Source: Zoogloeaceae bacterium (GTDB lineage: Bacteria; Pseudomonadota; Gammaproteobacteria; Burkholderiales; Rhodocyclaceae). Taken from it: DNA of 6,633 nucleotides. The notes under the pieces are model-generated. The model was not told where the DNA came from, made no database searches, and saw nothing but the letters and a program-made list of their open reading frames with translations. The stretch spans positions 1 through 6,633 of the forward strand of contig JAITJU010000162.1 of NCBI GenBank assembly GCA_031278735.1, in the 5' to 3' direction. Positions 1 through 5,170 of the stretch are shown piece after piece; the stretch's first letter is position 1; every line of letters begins with the position of its first letter. Both the position numbers and the translations under genes were made by a program.

Positions 1-288
1 GCAGAGCACGCCTCCGGGAGGCTCGAAACGCCCCTGCTCCCAATCGCGCAGGGTGGCAATCGGCGTGGCGATCGCTTGCGCAAAATCCCGCTGGGTCATT
101 CCCGCTTTTTTCCGCGCATCACGCAGCGCGATCTGCGCCGGAGTCGTGACGCGGGCGAATATTCCATTCCTGGCGTCCGCCAGCGAGCGGCGCAGGTAAG
201 GGATTTCCCGCCCGGCGTCCGCTTCGATTGCGGACGCCACGGCTTCAATATCCATGTCCTTCAGGGATTTTTCGTTCTCATCATTCAT
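1..288 (-). CDS. XRE-family antitoxin of a RelE/HigB-type module, NadS-like (3' end off window)
   Basis: Antitoxin and likely autorepressor of the adjacent RelE-like toxin; 96 residues are visible and no stop is reached before the window edge. Residues 1-45 form a charged N-terminal region. Residues 51-90 are a helix-turn-helix of the XRE type: the recognition part reads MTQRDFAQAI followed by TPIATLRDWEQGR, and the 'WEQGR..P.G' ending is typical of NadS/HigA-like antitoxins. The ATG overlaps the toxin stop as ATGA (285-288), and an AGGAG ribosome site (295-299) lies inside the toxin's 3' end with good spacing, so the two are translationally coupled. DNA binding and toxin neutralisation are inferred from the family. 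Probably only a few residues are missing, since relatives end shortly after this motif. Confidence 0.85.
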   Translation of the reverse strand, partial: MNDENEKSLKDMDIEAVASAIEADAGREIPYLRRSLADARNGIFARVTTPAQIALRDARKKAGMTQRDFAQAIATPIATLRDWEQGRFEPPGGVLC

Positions 289-584
289 GATTTTCTCCTG
301 ATTATTTCGTCGCGCGGCATGTTTTCCCGCGCGGATTTAGCGTAAATCGCAATCAGCGTTACCGTTCCGTCCGCGGCACGGTGGAAATAAATCACCCGCA
401 CCCCGCCGCGCTTCCCGGAACCCGCCCTTCCCCAACGCGCTTTTCGCGCCCCGCCCGTTCCGGGAATGACATCCCCTGCGTCAGGGTTTTGCGCGATCCA
501 GTCAATGAACGCATCGTGCTCGTCTTCGCTCCAGAAGCGCGCGGCCTCACGGGAAAAATCGGCGGTTTCGATTACGGTTTCCAG
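285..584 (-). CDS. RelE-family toxin (HigB-like), apparent CTG start
   Basis: Probable ribosome-dependent mRNA interferase toxin of the RelE superfamily, 99 residues if read from the CTG at 582-584. Family signatures are visible: NPDAGDVIPGTGGARKARW (33-51), the strand GKRGGVRVIYF (57-67) and IAIYAKSAREN (78-88), which match the usual order in RelE-type HigB toxins of about 100-110 residues. The toxin gene precedes the antitoxin and overlaps it by 4 nt. The start is odd: the frame stays open upstream for more than 100 nt but has no ATG, GTG or TTG. Relatives begin about two residues before the 'VIET' stretch, which fits the CTG. A TATAAT box ends only 6 nt upstream, so the message would be leaderless or nearly so. 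The alternative is a degraded start codon, which would make the gene silent. Family call is firm; the start is not. Confidence 0.8.
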   Translation of the reverse strand: METVIETADFSREAARFWSEDEHDAFIDWIAQNPDAGDVIPGTGGARKARWGRAGSGKRGGVRVIYFHRAADGTVTLIAIYAKSARENMPRDEIIRRKS

Positions 585-590
585 GATTGA

Positions 591-618
591 ATTATACGGG
601 ATTCCAGTACTTTGTCCA
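591..618 (-). promoter_or_regulatory. Sigma70-type promoter of the RelE/XRE toxin-antitoxin module
   Basis: On the minus strand, TGGACA (613-618, one mismatch to the -35 consensus) and TATAAT (591-596, perfect -10) are separated by 16 bp. The expected transcription start falls at about 584-588, at or just before the apparent CTG start of the toxin. No ribosome site fits between promoter and gene. Seen directly; activity is inferred. Confidence 0.65.
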
Positions 619-646
619 GGCTTTTTTGAAGTTTTGAAAAAAATTT

Positions 647-706
647 CTTGACCCGGCGCGCGGCAAACCTCGCCCTTCAGGGCGGGGAGGATGTCAAGCG
701 CGCCGG
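647..706. repeat. Dispersed GC-rich repeat, copy A, with IS200/IS605-right-end-like hairpin
   Basis: Core hairpin: 668-675 pairs with 680-687 around a TTCA loop (8 pairs, one G-T), followed by GGAGGATGTCAAG. A GCCC-TTCA-GGGC hairpin followed by a GGATGTCAAG-like tail is characteristic of the right ends of IS200/IS605 elements and the 3' end of TnpB guide RNAs. Outside it, the 9-bp arm 653-661 is a perfect inverted repeat of 698-706, and CTTGAC (647-652) is inverted at 693-698. The copy lies directly after higA, and on the minus strand the stem is followed after some 9 nt by a run of seven T (637-643), so it might also end higBA transcription. No transposase gene is nearby. The repeat is observed; the IS link is inferred by resemblance. 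Confidence 0.6.
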
Positions 707-721
707 AATCGTAGCCGTGGA

Positions 722-1144
722 TTAGACGAAAACAGCGGCGGACACCCCGAAACGGGCAGCCAATGCGTGAATCTGGCGCAGATTCAGATCGCGCTTGCCC
801 GCCAGAATCTCGGATACCACGCCCTGACTGCCGATTTCCGCGAGATCGGATTGCTTCAGTCCGTGCTGATCCATGAAAAAGCGCAGCATGTCCGTCCCGG
901 ACGCTTCCGGCATCGGGCAGCGCCGGGCTTCATAATCGTTGATTTGTCCGGCAATGATTTCAACCAATCCCCAAAGCGGTTCATTCGCGTCGTCGGGCAG
1001 GGCATCGGCGATGGATTCGGCGAAGTCCGCAAGCCGCCGGTAGTGCGCCTCGTCGCGGATGCGCTCGGACAGCCCAAGCGCGTCATGCAGCACGCTCCAT
1101 GCCCTGGCGATGTCGTTGTATTCGCGTGTGACGTTCGCGCTCAT
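722..1144 (-). CDS. higA: HigA-type antitoxin (XRE family)
   Basis: Antitoxin that neutralises HigB and represses its own operon. It is 140 residues, close to E. coli HigA. The N-terminal half is helical and holds the HigA pattern 'D..NEPLWGLVEIIAGQINDYE'. The C-terminal helix-turn-helix (about 84-140) contains MDQHGLKQSDL, EIGSQGVVSEILAGKR and LAARFGVSAAVF, strongly resembling the E. coli HigA motifs for the same positions. ATG 1144 is chosen because the AAGGAG site (1155-1160) is 10 nt upstream and the ATG overlaps the higB stop as ATGA. An in-frame ATG at 1153 would add three residues but sits one base from that ribosome site. The gene runs towards the repeat at 647-706. Identification is confident. 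Confidence 0.93.
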   Translation of the reverse strand: MSANVTREYNDIARAWSVLHDALGLSERIRDEAHYRRLADFAESIADALPDDANEPLWGLVEIIAGQINDYEARRCPMPEASGTDMLRFFMDQHGLKQSDLAEIGSQGVVSEILAGKRDLNLRQIHALAARFGVSAAVFV

Positions 1145-1428
1145 GTTTTCCATGCTCCTTTGTCATATTCGGCGTGTGTCATCACGGCCTTGATCCAGAG
1201 GATTTGAGCGGCAAATGAAATGCCCGCCGCGATTCTGAACTTGTTGCCGCCAATGTTGAAGACAACCTTGTCTCCCACCTTGTCCGCATGAGGAAAAACG
1301 GCTTTCAACGCACCCCAGTGCGGGAATTCCGATTTTTCCATGACCTTTCGCCATGCCTGCAATGGCATATCTGCTTCCGGGAAACGTTCGGAAAATTCGC
1401 GCAGGCGGCGGTTGCTGATGATCTTCAT
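1141..1428 (-). CDS. higB: HigB-type mRNA interferase toxin
   Basis: Toxin of the HigBA module, 95 residues, HigB_toxin family (RelE-like fold), expected to cleave mRNA on the translating ribosome. Matches to E. coli HigB (YgjN) are the block LKAVFPHADK, the core VVFNIGGNKFRIAA (about 55-68) and the C-terminal VMTHAEYDK (82-90). It is first in the operon and overlaps higA by 4 nt, the usual order for hig modules. No purine-rich ribosome site precedes ATG 1428. A TAAAAT box at 1436-1441 would start transcription only one or two bases before the ATG, so a leaderless message is possible, as for the neighbouring toxin. The reading frame is intact with no missing motif. Confidence 0.93.
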   Translation of the reverse strand: MKIISNRRLREFSERFPEADMPLQAWRKVMEKSEFPHWGALKAVFPHADKVGDKVVFNIGGNKFRIAAGISFAAQILWIKAVMTHAEYDKGAWKT

Positions 1429-1435
1429 GTGTTCT

Positions 1436-1458
1436 ATTTTATCTCATTTTGAGATAAA
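1436..1458 (-). promoter_or_regulatory. higBA promoter -10 and operator palindrome
   Basis: A perfect inverted repeat has 9-bp arms TTTATCTCA (1438-1446) and TGAGATAAA (1450-1458) around TTT. It overlaps the -10-like TAAAAT (minus strand, 1436-1441) just upstream of higB ATG (1428). The -35 region is weak (about 1459-1464). HigA and its relatives bind such palindromes over their own promoter, so this is the likely autoregulatory operator. The palindrome is seen; the binding is inferred. Confidence 0.72.
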
Positions 1459-1583
1459 TGCAAGCGTTTTTTCAAAATCCGATTACAGGACAAACGCATT
1501 CGACATTGTGTCATTGGCATATATCCCGGACTTCACCGTGTGTGAATAAATCAAACTAGAACTAAGAAAATGTAAAATTTTTC

Positions 1584-1612
1584 TTGACATTCCGGGTTTT
1601 ACCCCCTAAAAT
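1584..1612 (+). promoter_or_regulatory. Strong sigma70 promoter, candidate late promoter
   Basis: TTGACA (1584-1589, perfect) and TAAAAT (1607-1612, one mismatch) are separated by exactly 17 bp. The spacer carries a small palindrome GGGT-TTT-ACCC (1594-1604). Transcription should start near 1619. A second -10-like hexamer, TATGAT (1624-1629), lies just after the start, where lambdoid late promoters carry a pause-inducing -10 mimic. No gene starts before the first terminator at 1648. The upstream stretch 1459-1583 is AT-rich and holds only short imperfect inverted repeats. Confidence 0.7.
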
Positions 1613-1647
1613 AGCCCTTAATTTATGATTCTCAGAAGTGCGCCCAG

Positions 1648-1679
1648 AACCCGCCCATGTGTAAACAGGCGGGTTTTTT
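1648..1679 (+). terminator. Intrinsic terminator 1 of a tandem set
   Basis: AACCCGCC (1648-1655) pairs perfectly with GGCGGGTT (1668-1675) across a 12-nt loop, followed by T up to 1679. It lies about 30 nt after the predicted start of the 1584-1612 promoter, so unmodified transcripts would be about 60 nt. Confidence 0.75.
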
Positions 1680-1736
1680 GTTGCCTGAAAATCCCATGAA
1701 ACCCGCGCCAGTATTGGCTTTCAAGACTTTTCCCCT

Positions 1737-1759
1737 GCCCGCCGTCGCGCGGGCTTTTT
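1737..1759 (+). terminator. Intrinsic terminator 2 of a tandem set
   Basis: GCCCGC (1737-1742) pairs with GCGGGC (1749-1754) across a 6-nt loop, followed by five T (1755-1759). Same strand as terminators 1 and 3. Confidence 0.7.
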
Positions 1760-1769
1760 GTTGTCCGCC

Positions 1770-1796
1770 GCCGCTAATGACAAGCGGCTTTTTTTT
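1770..1796 (+). terminator. Intrinsic terminator 3 of a tandem set
   Basis: GCCGCT (1770-1775) pairs with AGCGGC (1783-1788) across a 7-nt loop, followed by eight T (1789-1796). This has the strongest U-tract of the three and closes the leader before the repeat and cos region. Confidence 0.75.
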
Positions 1797-1814
1797 CGCT
1801 TAAGCTGGACGGTG

Positions 1815-1876
1815 TGACTTGGCGCGCGGCAAGCCTTGCCCTTCAGGGCGGTGAAGGATAGCGCGGATGCCGTAGG
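1815..1876. repeat. Dispersed GC-rich repeat, copy B
   Basis: Same orientation as copy A (647-706). Bases 1815-1859 match 649-692 with five substitutions and one inserted base, including the GGCGCGCGGCAA block and the GCCCTTCAGGGC hairpin. One substitution in the stem (C671 to T1837) turns a C-G into a permitted G-T pair. The GTCAAG tail of copy A is lost here, and looser similarity continues to about 1876. Function unknown; an IS200/IS605-end relic or a small non-autonomous repeat is inferred. Confidence 0.55.
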
Positions 1877-2040
1877 CGTCCTTTGATGGGCTCAATCGAA
1901 GTATCCGCCACAAGCCGCATGAATAGCCGCTTTCGTGTTTTTGAATTTTGGACATACCGTAAAAGTTACCGTAATAAAGTGCTGGATGCCCTTGGACGTT
2001 ATCGCATGAATTTGGACGATTCTATGTTCTATGGGCAAGC

Positions 2041-2172
2041 TGACCATTCCTTTCCACGCAATGCAAGGGACCCTAGGGGTTCAGGGAAGCGTGGGCGGGG
2101 AACCTCGCGGAATTTCGCTAGTTACGGGGAATTTCATCGGGTTTCGTTTCGTTCATCAATTTCGTTCATCAA
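2041..2172 (+). other. Lambda-like cos site (cosN about 2090-2110, cosB-like repeats to 2172)
   Basis: Bases 2093-2135 resemble the left cohesive end of phage lambda: GGGCGG, then ACCTCGCGG, then TTTCGCTA, TTA and an ATTTC/CGG block occur in the same order and nearly the same spacing. The lambda nicking region reads GGGCGGCGACCT followed by CGCGGG; here it is GGGCGGGGAACCT followed by CGCGG, so staggered nicks near 2091-2093 and 2105 with a 12-14 nt overhang are plausible. Downstream are T-rich repeats, including a perfect 13-bp tandem, where lambda has cosB. Upstream, CCTTTCC (2049-2055) may correspond to cosQ, although it lies further away than in lambda. The site ends 12 bp before the small terminase gene, the position lambda uses. 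Exact cut sites are not known. Confidence 0.75.
2147..2172 (+). repeat. 13-bp tandem direct repeat, candidate terminase-binding (cosB) sites
   Basis: TTTCGTTCATCAA occurs twice head to tail (2147-2159 and 2160-2172), preceded by a related GGTTTCG. Lambda cosB contains several CGTTTCC-type sites bound by the gpNu1 winged helix, in the same interval between cosN and the small-subunit gene. The repeat is exact; the binding role is inferred. Confidence 0.6.
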
Positions 2173-2184
2173 TCGAGAAGGATC

Positions 2185-2730
2185 ATGATCCAGTCTGTTG
2201 AAGAAATTGCTGAATTGCTGGACATGACGCCGCGCCGTGTCCAGCAGCTTGTGAAAGAAGGGGTTATCCCGAAACCGGTGAGCCGGGGGCAGTATGAAGT
2301 CGTTCCGTCTGTTGTCGGCTATATCCGGCGCCTAAAGGCGATGCTGGATGGGGAATCGGGCGATTTGCTGACGGAGAGAACCCGGCTTACCCGCCTTCAG
2401 GCGGAAAAAATCGAAATCGACATTGCCGAGCGGGAGGAGAAGCTGATTGAGGTCGCCGCCGCGGAGCGGGCTTGGTCGGACATGATAGGCGCTTTCCGGG
2501 CGAAGTTGCTCAACATCCCGGAGCGCGCCGCGCCGGAGGTTGCCGGACGGAGCGAGCGTCAGGCGGCGGGGATTCTCGCCGACATGATTTATGAGGCGCT
2601 CTCCGAACTCTCGAACTGGAAGCCCAAGGACAATGACGATGATGAAGCCGAGCCTGATGCGGGCGATCCTGCGGGCGGCGAGGCTGGCCGCGCCGCCGCC
2701 GAAGCTCTCGATCAGCCGCTGGGCGGATGA
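2185..2730 (+). CDS. Phage terminase small subunit (lambda Nu1-like)
   Basis: DNA-recognition subunit of the packaging terminase, 181 residues, the same length as lambda gpNu1. Residues 4-27 form an N-terminal winged-helix/HTH (VEEIAELLDMTPRRVQQLVKEG), followed by a wing and the Nu1-type central helix RTRLTRLQAEKIEIDIAERE (about 65-84) seen in Phage_Nu1 proteins. The C-terminal 35 residues are acidic and Ala/Gly-rich, suitable for contact with the large subunit. The start follows AGAAGGA with very short spacing (2 nt after AAGGA) and lies inside the palindrome GGATCATGATCC (2180-2191). The cos-like site is immediately upstream, which fits specific recognition by this protein. The 3' end overlaps the large-subunit gene. 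Confidence 0.92.
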   Translation: MIQSVEEIAELLDMTPRRVQQLVKEGVIPKPVSRGQYEVVPSVVGYIRRLKAMLDGESGDLLTERTRLTRLQAEKIEIDIAEREEKLIEVAAAERAWSDMIGAFRAKLLNIPERAAPEVAGRSERQAAGILADMIYEALSELSNWKPKDNDDDEAEPDAGDPAGGEAGRAAAEALDQPLGG

Positions 2731-4516
2731 ATATCTTCATCTTTCGGCGGAGGATTCCGCCGAACCCGGCAAGTATTCGTCGGCGCGCGCGCCGTATCAG
2801 CGCGGCATCATGGACGCCTTTCATGAGGAGATGACCGAAATGGCGTTGATGTCGTCGGCGCAGATTGGCAAAACGTCGATTTTGAAGGCGATCATCGGCT
2901 ATCACATTCATGTCGATCCCTGCCCGATTCTGATGGTGCAGCCAACGGTCGAGATGGCGGAAACCTTTTCCAAGGATCGGCTTTCGCCAATGATTCGGGA
3001 TACTCCGGTCATTTCCGGCAAGGTCAGTGACGCCAAGAGCCGTGATTCGAACAACACGATTCTGAAAAAGAATTTTCCCGGCGGGCATGTGACGATGGTG
3101 GGCGCGAACGCGCCGGCGGGTCTGGCCTCGCGTCCCATTCGCATCGTCCTCTGCGACGAGGTGGATCGTTATCCGCCTTCGGCGGGCAGTGAGGGCGATC
3201 CGGTGAATCTGGCGCGAAAGCGCGCCATCACTTTTCGGCGGCGGCGGCGAATGGTGATGGTATCGACGCCGACGGTCGCCGGGGCGTCGCGCATCGAACG
3301 CGCTTTTCTGGCGAGCGACCAGCGCCGGTATCACGTTCCCTGTCCGCATTGCGGACACCGGCACGTCCTGAAATGGGAGAACGTCAGCATCTCCGGCGAC
3401 GACCCGGAAACCGCGATGCCGCGCTGCCCGGAATGCGGCGCGCTGATCGAGCACAAGCACAAGCGGGAAATGCTGGAAGCGGGCGAATGGATCGCGGAAA
3501 ACCCGGAAGGCAAATATCCGGGCTTTCATCTCAATGAACTCTATTCGCCCTGGCGGACTTTCGCGGACGTGGCGGCGGATTATTACGCGGCCAAAGGCAA
3601 CCCGGAAGAAGAAAAGGCCTGGTGGAACACCTCGATGGGCGAACCATTCGCCGAGGCGGGCGTCTGTGTCGAATCGAACACGCTGCTGGAAAAACGCCAG
3701 AATTATGACGTCGATACCTTGCCCGCCGGCGTGATCTGCGTTACCGCCGGGGTGGATGTGCAGGGCGACCGGCTGGAAATCGAGTTCGTCGGCTGGGGCG
3801 CGGGCGCGGAATCGTGGGGCATACATCCGCGGATTCTGCGCGGCAATACCGGCGAGGCGGCAGTATGGACGATGCTGGACGACGCGCTGGCCAGCGCCCG
3901 TTTCAAGACCGAGGACGGTCGGATGCTGCGGGTGATTGGCGTCTGCGTCGACTCCGGGCACGAAACGCAAAACGTCTATGAATTCTGCACGCCACGCGCG
4001 GCGAGAAACATCTGGGCGATCAAGGGGCAGGAAGGCGCGCGCCCGATCTGGCCGCGCAAGATTACGCGGTCGCGCAAGTTTCGCGGGCACGTGGTGCGGC
4101 TGATCGGCGTCGATTCGGCGAAAGAAACGATTTACAGCCGTTTCGCCATCGAGGACGGCAAGCCGGGTTGCTGTCATTTCTCGATGGAATACGAGGAAGA
4201 ATGGTTTATACAAGCCACCGTGGAAACGATGGTGACCAGCATCGACACGCGCGGGCGGGAAACCCGCAAATGGGTCAAGCCGAGGTCGGTGCGCAATGAG
4301 GCGCTCGATTGCCGGGTCTATGCCTATGCCGCGATGGTGGGATTGAAGGTCGAGCGCGGTCTGATGCTGGCGCGGCAATACCTGCCCGGCATGGCGAGCG
4401 CGACGGAACCGCCGATCATCGCGGCGGAATCCGTGAAGGCAGAAGCGCAGAAACCCGCGCCATTGGCGCCATTGGCGCGGCGCCGGTCGCAATCGCGCTA
4501 TCTCGGTCGCACATAG
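2639..4516 (+). CDS. Phage terminase large subunit (GpA family)
   Basis: ATPase-nuclease that cuts cos and drives DNA into the prohead; 625 residues from ATG 2639. Visible motifs (this numbering): N-terminal adenine-pocket region with RAPYQRGIMDAF; variant Walker A SSAQIGKT (72-79); Walker B IVLCDEVDR with D173/E174; coupling motif STPTVAG (about 209-215); zinc-ribbon-like CPHC/CPEC cysteines (235, 238, 263, 266); nuclease acidic residues in AGVDVQGDRLE (D373), VCVDSG (D438) and NEALDCRVYAYAA (D557), the last nearly as in lambda gpA. ATG 2639 is chosen because AAGGA (2626-2630) lies 8 nt before it. ATGs at 2591, 2633, 2642 and 2657 are alternatives. The gene overlaps the small subunit by about 90 nt. 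All motifs are intact, so it looks functional. Confidence 0.95.
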   Translation: MMKPSLMRAILRAARLAAPPPKLSISRWADEYLHLSAEDSAEPGKYSSARAPYQRGIMDAFHEEMTEMALMSSAQIGKTSILKAIIGYHIHVDPCPILMVQPTVEMAETFSKDRLSPMIRDTPVISGKVSDAKSRDSNNTILKKNFPGGHVTMVGANAPAGLASRPIRIVLCDEVDRYPPSAGSEGDPVNLARKRAITFRRRRRMVMVSTPTVAGASRIERAFLASDQRRYHVPCPHCGHRHVLKWENVSISGDDPETAMPRCPECGALIEHKHKREMLEAGEWIAENPEGKYPGFHLNELYSPWRTFADVAADYYAAKGNPEEEKAWWNTSMGEPFAEAGVCVESNTLLEKRQNYDVDTLPAGVICVTAGVDVQGDRLEIEFVGWGAGAESWGIHPRILRGNTGEAAVWTMLDDALASARFKTEDGRMLRVIGVCVDSGHETQNVYEFCTPRAARNIWAIKGQEGARPIWPRKITRSRKFRGHVVRLIGVDSAKETIYSRFAIEDGKPGCCHFSMEYEEEWFIQATVETMVTSIDTRGRETRKWVKPRSVRNEALDCRVYAYAAMVGLKVERGLMLARQYLPGMASATEPPIIAAESVKAEAQKPAPLAPLARRRSQSRYLGRT

Positions 4517-4528
4517 CAAGGAGCATCG

Positions 4529-5164
4529 ATGGCCTTTACCACAAACGACCTCGTCGTGATCGAGCGGGCGATTGCCGCCGGCGAACTGACGGTTCGCTTT
4601 GCCGACCGGACGATTACCTATCGTTCGATGAGCGAGCTTTTGCGGGCGCGGGAACTCATTCTTGCCGACCTTGCGGCGCAGCGTCCCCGGCGCGCGCGCG
4701 TAACGCGGCTTTATCAGGCCGGAAAGGGATTTTCCGGTTCCTTGCCGCCGCGTCCCTCGGTCGGCGGCGGCGTTGCCCCCTGCCCCTGCCCGCCGGAGGA
4801 GGACGATTCGGCCATCATTTTCCGGCGCGTGGCCGGGGTGGCCTTGTCCGCGCTGAAGGCGGTCTGGGAAGACGAGGACGGCAAGGTCTGGCCGCTGGAT
4901 TGCCGGGACGCGGCGCATGTGGATTTCTTCGTCGGCATAACCCTCACGGCGGCGCAAGCCGGGGGCGACATCACCCTGCAAAGCGACGGCGAACTGGACG
5001 CTTCCGGCCTCAACCTCGCCCCCGGCCCGGTGTGGCTGGGCGAGAACGGAGCGCTCACGCAGATTCCGCCGGAGGCTTCCGGCACGGTCGACTTGTATCT
5101 GGGCGCGGCGACGGCGGGGTCGCGCCTGATGCTTTCCCCCGCTGAACCGATTTTTCTGGAGTAA
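4529..5164 (+). CDS. Chimeric phage protein: gpW-like head-tail joining N-terminus, tail-region C-terminus
   Basis: 211 residues. Residues 1 to about 68 look like gpW, the small head-tail joining protein encoded right after the large terminase in lambda: helix DLVVIERAIAAGEL, strands TVRFADRTITYRS, helix MSELLRARELILADLA, then a basic RARVTRLYQAGKGF tail. gpW proteins normally stop at about 70 residues. Here a Pro/Gly/Cys-rich linker (70-92) leads into a beta-rich domain (about 96-211) with RVAGVALSALKAVWEDEDG, FFVGITLTAAQAGG, PGPVWLGENGALTQ and a terminal LGAATAGSRL. This layout resembles small proteins encoded near tail fibres, and the next gene has a related domain. The ribosome site AAGGAG (4518-4523) and the start are good. 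The fusion suggests deletion of the intervening portal-to-tail genes. The N-terminal call is fairly sure; the role of the C-terminus is unknown. Confidence 0.75.
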   Translation: MAFTTNDLVVIERAIAAGELTVRFADRTITYRSMSELLRARELILADLAAQRPRRARVTRLYQAGKGFSGSLPPRPSVGGGVAPCPCPPEEDDSAIIFRRVAGVALSALKAVWEDEDGKVWPLDCRDAAHVDFFVGITLTAAQAGGDITLQSDGELDASGLNLAPGPVWLGENGALTQIPPEASGTVDLYLGAATAGSRLMLSPAEPIFLE

Positions 5165-5170
5165 GGCAAA

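Noticed and set aside
76..651. Plus-strand open frames across the left toxin-antitoxin module
   Set aside because: They are antisense shadows; the minus-strand frames show RelE and XRE motifs with coupled starts.
647..706. Considered as part of a CRISPR array or a complete insertion sequence
   Set aside because: Only two diverged copies 1.17 kb apart, no regular spacers, and no transposase frame between or beside them.
1883..2188. 101-codon plus-strand open frame upstream of the small terminase gene
   Set aside because: It runs through the cos-like site and its tandem repeats, has no clear ribosome site, and its translation shows no recognisable family or coding-like pattern.
2510..4981. 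Very long minus-strand open frame (823 codons) opposite the terminase
   Set aside because: It is Arg/His/Pro-rich without motifs and lies antisense to genes with full terminase motifs; long antisense frames are expected in GC-rich coding DNA.
4309..5145. Plus-strand frame overlapping the end of the large terminase and the gpW fusion
   Set aside because: Gly/Arg/Ala-rich out-of-frame translation; the overlapping frames have family motifs and ribosome sites.
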